Positions 7,606-11,048 of a DNA stretch of 11,048 nucleotides are shown here, in pieces. The notes under the pieces are model-generated. The model saw nothing but the letters and a program-made list of their open reading frames with translations. It did no database searches and was not told the origin of the DNA. Numbering within the stretch: the first letter of the stretch is position 1; each line of letters starts with the position of its first letter. The position numbers and the translations under genes are program-made. This DNA is from Microcaldota archaeon (GTDB lineage: Archaea; Micrarchaeota; Micrarchaeia; Micrarchaeales; CABMGC01), in the NCBI GenBank assembly GCA_021850955.1, contig JAJZKH010000015.1, forward strand, positions 1 through 11,048, given 5' to 3'.

Positions 7606-8323
7606 GGCAGGCTTCATTTAATGGACATTCTTTGCAATTTGGATCGTTTTCATGACACCATCTTCTTCCGATATCCCAGGCAGGGTAATCAAGTTCACCA
7701 GGATACTCTGGATTGAGCTTTTTAGCTGCATTTATTAATTCTTCCTCACTATTACCTTTTATAAGCCCTGTTCTATGAAATACTCTGCGTAAATTTACAT
7801 CGTTTGATACGTCAATTCCACTCTTATCTCCACTAATCTGTATATTGAAGTCTCTTACCAGAATATTTACTGCCATTGATGCCTTTTTCTGACCAATTTG
7901 TTTGAATTCTCTAAATCTACTTTCTAATTCTTTTGCAGAGACTGGCTTTTTCCATATATTTAAGGCATCCTCTTCATATTTATCTAATACAAGTTTAGAA
8001 GCTTCAATCAAACGTTTTGCCATGTATCTAAATCGATGTAAAGCTGGTTTCTTAAACATAACTTCTTCTAATTCCTTTTCATTCATACTTGCTATTTTTT
8101 CAACGTTTAACTCTCCTAATCTATTTTTAAGTTCATTGGGTGATGACCATGCCTTTTCGTATTTAATTCCTTGATCAAGAATAACTCCGAATAAAAATTC
8201 CAGTGAATATTTATTGGGATCTTTTATCTGACCCTTCGCATCTTTTTCTATTGTTTCTTTTGTTATATTTTTACTATACTCTATGAGTTTATCCCTTATT
8301 TTATTAGAATTTGTTTCATCCAC
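7589..8323 (-). CDS. HhH-GPD DNA glycosylase/AP lyase with [4Fe-4S] cluster
   Basis: A 244-aa member of the endonuclease III superfamily, which excises damaged or mismatched bases. The helix-hairpin-helix is at 141-153 (KQIGQKKASMAVN), with K146 in the place of the catalytic lysine (endonuclease III K120). D175 in NDVNLRRVF fits the catalytic Asp, after an insertion of about 11 residues. The iron-sulfur ligands C223-x6-C230-x2-C233-x5-C239 are all present. K146 predicts a bifunctional glycosylase/lyase. It is too divergent to call Nth, MutY or Mig-type mismatch glycosylase. The start is GTG 8323: it is the only usual start codon after the upstream in-frame stop, and a TATA-like box lies about 24 bases before it. 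It follows the PD-(D/E)XK gene by 95 bases on the same strand. Confidence 0.88.
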   Translation of the reverse strand: MDETNSNKIRDKLIEYSKNITKETIEKDAKGQIKDPNKYSLEFLFGVILDQGIKYEKAWSSPNELKNRLGELNVEKIASMNEKELEEVMFKKPALHRFRYMAKRLIEASKLVLDKYEEDALNIWKKPVSAKELESRFREFKQIGQKKASMAVNILVRDFNIQISGDKSGIDVSNDVNLRRVFHRTGLIKGNSEEELINAAKKLNPEYPGELDYPAWDIGRRWCHENDPNCKECPLNEACPKILT

Positions 8324-8343
8324 ATCAATAAAAATACCTATCG

Positions 8344-8351
8344 AATTTAAG
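8344..8351 (-). promoter_or_regulatory. TATA-like box for the glycosylase gene
   Basis: CTTAAATT on the minus strand is centred about 24 bases before GTG 8323, consistent with a leaderless transcript starting at that GTG. No Shine-Dalgarno sequence is present. Confidence 0.45.
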
Positions 8352-8418
8352 ACTTTTCTTTACCTAGGCTTTGCTAGTTAAATACAATTATTTTATAATT
8401 TCAATACTTAATATAAGG

Positions 8419-8967
8419 TCATACATCAGCCAAACCTAAACAAACTATGACTTTACTCTTGCATTTGCAAGCTTTTTTTACTTCCTTTTCTAATAAAGAT
8501 TCTGTAACTTCTTTTCCTTTCAATTTGAAATCTTTTTTGGTGTTTATAAAAGCTACGACATGCACACTTTTTTTAAAATCGTTTTTTGTGAGAGTTTTCA
8601 AGGATTTGCAGTCCGCTTGTATATCTTCGATAGTGCCTTTTTCTAGACCTGCGTCTTTCTTTATATGAAATTGCGTTTTCACCTCTACAACCACAGATTC
8701 ATTTTTATATTTGTAAGACAGGTCTGGTCTTGAATGGCCCCTTATATTTTTATTGCGTATATAGGGAGTAGTCTCCAAAATCAGACGTTTTGATCTATTA
8801 GTTCCTAAAATATGACGTAAATAATAATACAAATCTGCCACGAAGGCATACTCTGATGGAACCCAATCTTCTTTGGCGACCGGATTTTTCTTTAGTGCTT
8901 CTATACGCTTTTTTTGGTATTCCGCTGAATTTTCAGCTGCTTTTTCCAGGGCTTTTAGGATTTCCAC
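8419..8967 (-). CDS. Small PD-(D/E)XK endonuclease
   Basis: A 182-aa protein consisting almost entirely of a restriction-endonuclease fold. P81-D82 (SRPDLSYKY) and E95-V-K97 (SVVVEVKTQF) form the classic catalytic core, and E40 in the helix before it is placed like the first-helix Glu of the fold. No helicase, methyltransferase or DNA-binding domain is attached. It could be an orphan restriction enzyme or work with the downstream glycosylase. Its start is GTG: no other Met codon exists in the frame, and a TATA box sits 27 bases upstream inside repeat copy B. An ATG two bases earlier is out of frame. No ribosome binding site is seen. Confidence 0.75.
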   Translation of the reverse strand: MEILKALEKAAENSAEYQKKRIEALKKNPVAKEDWVPSEYAFVADLYYYLRHILGTNRSKRLILETTPYIRNKNIRGHSRPDLSYKYKNESVVVEVKTQFHIKKDAGLEKGTIEDIQADCKSLKTLTKNDFKKSVHVVAFINTKKDFKLKGKEVTESLLEKEVKKACKCKSKVIVCLGLADV

Positions 8968-8986
8968 ATAGTTTAATCTTTTTTCT

Positions 8987-9006
8987 GTCCTTTATAGCTT
9001 TCTGCC
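8987..9006 (-). repeat. Copy B of the 20-bp repeat, containing the promoter of the 8967 gene
   Basis: This block matches 5763-5782 with one mismatch. On the minus strand it contains GCTATAAAGG, whose centre is 27 bases before GTG 8967, exactly right for an archaeal TATA box of a leaderless mRNA. Read as protein, in the frame matching copy A, it gives AESYKG, against AGSYKG in copy A. Confidence 0.65.
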
Positions 9007-9023
9007 GTGATAGAATATTAGGG

Positions 9024-9054
9024 CTTATCTCCCCAACTTAAATTGAGGAATAAG
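9024..9054. repeat. Imperfect inverted repeat between divergent genes
   Basis: CTTATcTCCcCAA and TTGaGGAATAAG can pair over about 11-12 bp with one bulge and one mismatch around a CTTAAA loop. It lies between the divergent starts at 8967 and 9123, upstream of both promoters, where a shared operator would be expected. Confidence 0.35.
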
Positions 9055-9093
9055 GATATCTCAGATAAATGGCACTACTTCTGAATTTTAAAA

Positions 9094-9102
9094 CATATAT
9101 AA
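9094..9102 (+). promoter_or_regulatory. TATA box for the gene at 9123
   Basis: CATATATAA is centred about 25 bases before ATG 9123, and the bases between carry no ribosome binding site. This is one of the clearest leaderless-promoter arrangements in the window. Confidence 0.55.
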
Positions 9103-9122
9103 TCAAGAATACCTGAAGTTAT

Positions 9123-9620
9123 ATGGCAATAAAGAATTTTTGGTCTTTGCAAGTAGGTGAAGCGGTCGCCGCAGACACATTAAAAAGTGAATTGGGAAAA
9201 GATTATGAGGTGTTTATACCGCTGAATAATGAATTAACTGGTTATGATTTACTGTTAGTAAACAATAAAAACAGAAAAATACTCAAGATACAGGTTAAAG
9301 AGAGCCGGCAATACAAAGAGGGCCAGGGTTGGTTTAAAATAGACAAAGATAAAGTAAATGGTTTGGTGGCTGATTTTTATATATTTATTATTTATAGAAT
9401 CGTTAATAAAAATGGCAATGAAAAATTTGAACATCCTATGTTAATCGTGCCTTCTAAGGTTTTGCGTGAAAAATCAAAAGGCAAAAAGATTAGCAAGGGT
9501 AAAAACAATAGAGAAGAATACAATTATAATTTTAAGATATTTAACAATTCTGCATCAGAAGATAGAGACAATAAAGTAGACTATTCTGAGTATATTAACA
9601 ACTTTAAAATTTTAAAATGA
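9123..9620 (+). CDS. PD-(D/E)XK-like (QxK type) nuclease-fold protein
   Basis: A 165-aa protein with nuclease-fold hallmarks in its first 60 residues: VGEAVAADTL with E13 in the first helix, YDLLLVN with D42, and KIQVKES with Q57-V-K59. The E, D, QxK set is typical of the DUF4365-like and Hjc-like branches of PD-(D/E)XK, where Gln replaces the usual acidic residue. GQGWFKID follows, as often seen after the QVK strand in that group. The C-terminal third is lysine/asparagine-rich with no recognised domain. It is divergent from the PD-(D/E)XK gene at 8967 and shares its upstream region. Whether it cuts DNA cannot be told from sequence. Confidence 0.6.
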   Translation: MAIKNFWSLQVGEAVAADTLKSELGKDYEVFIPLNNELTGYDLLLVNNKNRKILKIQVKESRQYKEGQGWFKIDKDKVNGLVADFYIFIIYRIVNKNGNEKFEHPMLIVPSKVLREKSKGKKISKGKNNREEYNYNFKIFNNSASEDRDNKVDYSEYINNFKILK

Positions 9621-9802
9621 TTTAGATTCTAAGAAAATACACTTTAGCTGTGGAAATTTTATAAGCAAACTACATCCGATATAGCCGCTGAATGGATAAA
9701 GATCAGCCCTCGCTTGGGCTTTTTTTATTTTGTAATAATTTGGGGCGAGGCGTTTATGAAAGGGGTGCAAGTTCTTGTGCATTCGTGGTTAAGTAATATT
9801 TT
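9621..9802. other. Intergenic region of higher GC with terminator-like hairpin
   Basis: This stretch is richer in G and C than its surroundings, mainly 9680-9790. One frame stays open from about 9650 to 9822 without a good start, and a 34-codon frame runs from ATG 9692 to TAA 9794-9796; neither has family features. A structured RNA or foreign DNA is as likely as a small gene. CAAGTTCTTG at 9768-9777 is a short palindrome. Confidence 0.3.
9705..9726 (+). terminator. Intrinsic-terminator-like hairpin
   Basis: AGCCC-tcgctt-GGGCT is followed by a run of seven T and then ATTTT. The 5-bp GC-rich stem directly before a T-tract is the classic bacterial/phage intrinsic terminator form. It stands 84 bases after the stop of the gene ending at 9620 and would end its transcript. 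Confidence 0.65.
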
Positions 9803-10117
9803 TTACTGGTGTAAAAGCTGATATAATTCTAATTTTAATTCATCAATATCATCGACAAGATGATTGAAATTAACTCTTTTCATTGTGTTTATTACGTCAC
9901 CTAATACAGGAATTTTTTCTACTAACGTTTCTGTGCTAACTTTTAAACCGCGCATTAGTTTATTATAGAAATTGTCACTTAGGTCGATAATACATGATTC
10001 CTCCTTCAGGTTAAATTCAAAACCCATTTCATTACAGTCTTTTTCTGGAATTTTAATATGACACTTGCTTCCTTCGACAATTCCGCCAGTTTCTTTACAG
10101 TACTCTTCATTTATCAT
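9803..10117 (-). CDS. Small protein with two Cys-pair motifs, function unknown
   Basis: A 104-aa protein I do not recognise. Its N-terminal part seems duplicated: YC7KETGGIVEGSKC19HI and DC27NEMGFEF...ESC42II share the pattern Cys, about three residues, Gly, hydrophobic core, Cys-x-Ile. The four cysteines could bind metal or form disulfides. Residues about 50-104 are helical and acidic towards the end (VDDIDELKLELYQLLH). It follows the Hjc-like gene by 4 bases with a perfect GGAGGTGA site whose TGA is the stop of that gene, so the two are translationally coupled and likely work together. Confidence 0.7.
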   Translation of the reverse strand: MINEEYCKETGGIVEGSKCHIKIPEKDCNEMGFEFNLKEESCIIDLSDNFYNKLMRGLKVSTETLVEKIPVLGDVINTMKRVNFNHLVDDIDELKLELYQLLHQ

Positions 10118-10121
10118 ATCT

Positions 10122-10129
10122 TCACCTCC
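10122..10129 (-). promoter_or_regulatory. Shine-Dalgarno site overlapping the upstream stop codon
   Basis: GGAGGTGA on the minus strand lies 4 bases before ATG 10117 and includes the TGA stop of the Hjc-like gene. This fixes the start of the 104-aa gene and implies termination-reinitiation coupling. Confidence 0.85.
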
Positions 10130-10424
10130 TACTCCAGTTTCCTAACCATCTTAATTTTATCCCTTTTTTATCTTTATGTATATAGAGCGCAGCGCCTTTT
10201 CGTTTCTTTGCTAATTGCCTTAACTTTCTACGTTCTATTGAAGAAATTCTGGCACTTCCATACTTAACCTGTACATATGTTCTAGTCCTAGATGGGGATC
10301 TCCCATAAATATCTGCTGGTCCGCGGCTTCCCTTGCTTCTGCGAAGATTAGTCCAGCCTTTATTTCGCATCCAGTTTTCGACTTTCTTCTCCTGTATCCT
10401 TCCTCTTCTGTACAAATTTACCAT
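10122..10424 (-). CDS. Hjc-like Holliday-junction resolvase family nuclease
   Basis: A very basic 100-aa protein that follows the archaeal Hjc layout: YRRGRIQE (E12 in the first helix, like YRKGAQAE of Pyrococcus Hjc), a KGW turn, RRSKGSRGPAD with D38, and YVQVKYGSARI with Q52-V-K54 in place of the usual ExK. A basic tail WLGNWSRR ends it. The fold cuts branched or damaged DNA. With only 100 residues and a Gln variant it may be a viral- or plasmid-type resolvase or a small restriction-like nuclease rather than the host's main Hjc. The ATG at 10424 is preceded by GGTAG about 8 bases upstream and by TATA-like boxes at 10439-10448 and 10459-10469. It forms an operon with the 104-aa gene. Confidence 0.72.
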   Translation of the reverse strand: MVNLYRRGRIQEKKVENWMRNKGWTNLRRSKGSRGPADIYGRSPSRTRTYVQVKYGSARISSIERRKLRQLAKKRKGAALYIHKDKKGIKLRWLGNWSRR

Positions 10425-10458
10425 GTTTTACTACCTAATATATATAAGAGGATATCTC

Positions 10459-10469
10459 TTTTATATACT
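10459..10469 (-). promoter_or_regulatory. TATA-like box for the Hjc-like operon
   Basis: GTATATAAAAG on the minus strand, preceded by an A-rich BRE-like stretch, is centred about 40 bases before ATG 10424 and would give a leader of about 14 bases containing GGTAG. A second TATA-like run at 10439-10448 is too close to the ATG for a normal start site. Confidence 0.45.
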
Positions 10470-10530
10470 TTTTCTCCTAAAAATTATTTATATTTTATGA
10501 TAAATTGTTTATAATATAGCAAAATAAACA

Positions 10531-10538
10531 CTTAAATA
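10531..10538 (+). promoter_or_regulatory. TATA-like box for the regulator gene at 10560
   Basis: CTTAAATA is centred about 25 bases before ATG 10560, fitting a leaderless start. The 135-base gap to the divergent Hjc-like gene therefore holds two back-to-back promoters. Confidence 0.5.
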
Positions 10539-10559
10539 CGATGAAGGAAATTTATAGGT

Positions 10560-10886
10560 ATGGAGGTAAAGGACAGTCAGCAAATTAGGCCCCCTTGGCT
10601 GGACCAGAAATTTCATAGGCTTTTAACGTATTCTAAGATAATGAGTTTGACAATACTATCTATTTACAAGGAAGATGGTTACCCTTACAAATATCTTATA
10701 AATGATCTTGGAGTAATGGAAGGGGTAGCAAAGCCAAATATACAGTATTTGGAAAAAAAGGGTTTTATAGTAAAGATACAGGAAAAACCACTCGTTGTCT
10801 ATAAAATTACTGATAGCGGAGAGGAAGCATTAAAAAATATAATCGAATGGTTTGATGCGGTTAAAGAATATAAAAAAGGAGGCTAA
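10560..10886 (+). CDS. Winged-helix DNA-binding regulator
   Basis: A 108-aa protein that is essentially one winged-helix domain (about 15-95): FHRLLTYSKIMSLTILSIYK, then YKYLINDLGVMEGVAKPNIQ as the helix-turn-helix with the recognition helix near 55-66, YLEKKGFI, the wing with IQEKPLVVYKITDSG, and a C-terminal helix suited to dimerisation. The order resembles the HTH_34/ArsR-MarR-like group of archaeal regulators. ATG 10560 is placed 25 bases after a TATA-like box without a good ribosome binding site. The stop lies 2 bases before the next ATG, so it is co-transcribed with that gene. It may control itself and the divergent Hjc-like operon (inference). Confidence 0.8.
   Translation: MEVKDSQQIRPPWLDQKFHRLLTYSKIMSLTILSIYKEDGYPYKYLINDLGVMEGVAKPNIQYLEKKGFIVKIQEKPLVVYKITDSGEEALKNIIEWFDAVKEYKKGG
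10877..10882 (+). promoter_or_regulatory. Shine-Dalgarno site for the gene at 10889
   Basis: AGGAGG lies 6 bases before ATG 10889, inside the last codons of the regulator gene. It confirms that a real gene starts there although only its beginning is in the window. Confidence 0.8.
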
Positions 10887-10888
10887 AT

Positions 10889-11048
10889 ATGGATGATGGT
10901 GTTGAGGAGATAAGTAGATTAATAGCATATGCAAAAGCACTAGAATTCAAATTAAATATAGAGGGAGATTTCTTAACCAGGTTCAAACTGCAAAAACTGG
11001 CATTTTTATTGAGGGTTTTGAACAATGAAGAAATAGATGATTTTAACA
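10889..11048 (+). CDS. Partial gene, possibly YwgA/Panacea-like
   Basis: The first 53 codons are in the window and the gene runs off its end. The protein begins MDDGVEEISRLIAYAKALEF and continues to a segment reading LTRFKLQKLAFLLRVL. A 'T/R-x-KLQKL-x-FLL' helix near the start is the hallmark of YwgA-like and Panacea/SocA-like proteins; the latter act as antitoxins or adaptors. The match is to one motif only. The strong AGGAGG and 2-base spacing put it in an operon with the winged-helix regulator. Confidence 0.55.
   Translation, partial: MDDGVEEISRLIAYAKALEFKLNIEGDFLTRFKLQKLAFLLRVLNNEEIDDFN

Noticed and set aside
8975..9030. In another frame the DNA before GTG 8967 reads NILSRQKAIKDRKKIKLCGNP, recalling the last motif (R...GNPV-P) of C5-cytosine methyltransferases.
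   Set aside because: The similarity is about ten residues, and the frame matching the 5763 repeat (AESYKG) explains the same DNA better. A frameshift-aware search would decide.
9742..9790. GGGGCGA at 9742-9748 is complementary to the acceptor-like TCGCCCC at 38-44, suggesting a split tRNA.
   Set aside because: The bases after GGGGCGA lack T8, a D-arm and an anticodon arm, so there is no tRNA 5' half. The 7-base match can be chance.
1..11048. CRISPR arrays, transposase genes and complete insertion sequences.
   Set aside because: No regularly spaced repeats, no DDE or serine/tyrosine recombinase motifs and no terminal inverted repeats flanking a gene were seen.

Overview
The window is an AT-rich (about 30% GC by eye) accessory region, most likely archaeal and from a small-genome or DPANN/Thermoplasmata-like lineage; the sequence does not fix the lineage. 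The archaeal call rests on three things. First genes of transcription units (9123, 10560, and the GTG starts at 8967 and 8323) have a TATA-like box about 24-27 bases before the start codon and no ribosome binding site, as in leaderless archaeal mRNAs. Genes inside operons (res, the 104-aa gene, the gene at 10889) carry strong GGAGG sites. One gene is Hjc-like, an archaeal Holliday-junction resolvase fold.

Layout: 1-393 holds no intact gene but has a tRNA-3'-end-like stretch (24-45), a perfect 16-bp palindrome and inverted heptamers. 394-1686 (+) is a Rossmann-like/coiled-coil/PD-(D/E)XK fusion. It converges on a complete-looking Type III restriction-modification operon (mod 5635-3917, res 3920-1716, minus strand), with a symmetric terminator hairpin between them. 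The 5636-6059 gap holds a broken winged-helix-like gene. 6060-6821 (+) is a DUF3800 protein. 6822-7194 holds a frameshifted P-loop remnant. 7195-7605 (+) is a DUF6884-type gene split by an in-frame TAA. 8323-7589 (-) is a [4Fe-4S] HhH-GPD DNA glycosylase/lyase and 8967-8419 (-) a small PD-(D/E)XK nuclease. 9123-9620 (+) is a QxK-type nuclease-like protein followed by an intrinsic-terminator-like hairpin. 10424-9803 (-) is a two-gene operon of an Hjc-like nuclease and a small protein with duplicated Cys motifs. 10560-10886 (+) is a winged-helix regulator, and 10889 to the window end is the start of a possible YwgA/Panacea-like protein.

Taken together this reads as a defence or genomic island: five separate proteins carry PD-(D/E)XK-type nuclease domains, one full Type III system is present, and at least three neighbouring genes are decaying. 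The Type III pair should work as one complex. The glycosylase plus small nuclease next to it is the most interesting candidate module of uncertain function. Two near-identical blocks (5763-5782 and 8987-9006) upstream of the two minus-strand restriction units look like 3' remnants of related winged-helix genes, one of which now sits exactly where a promoter is needed.
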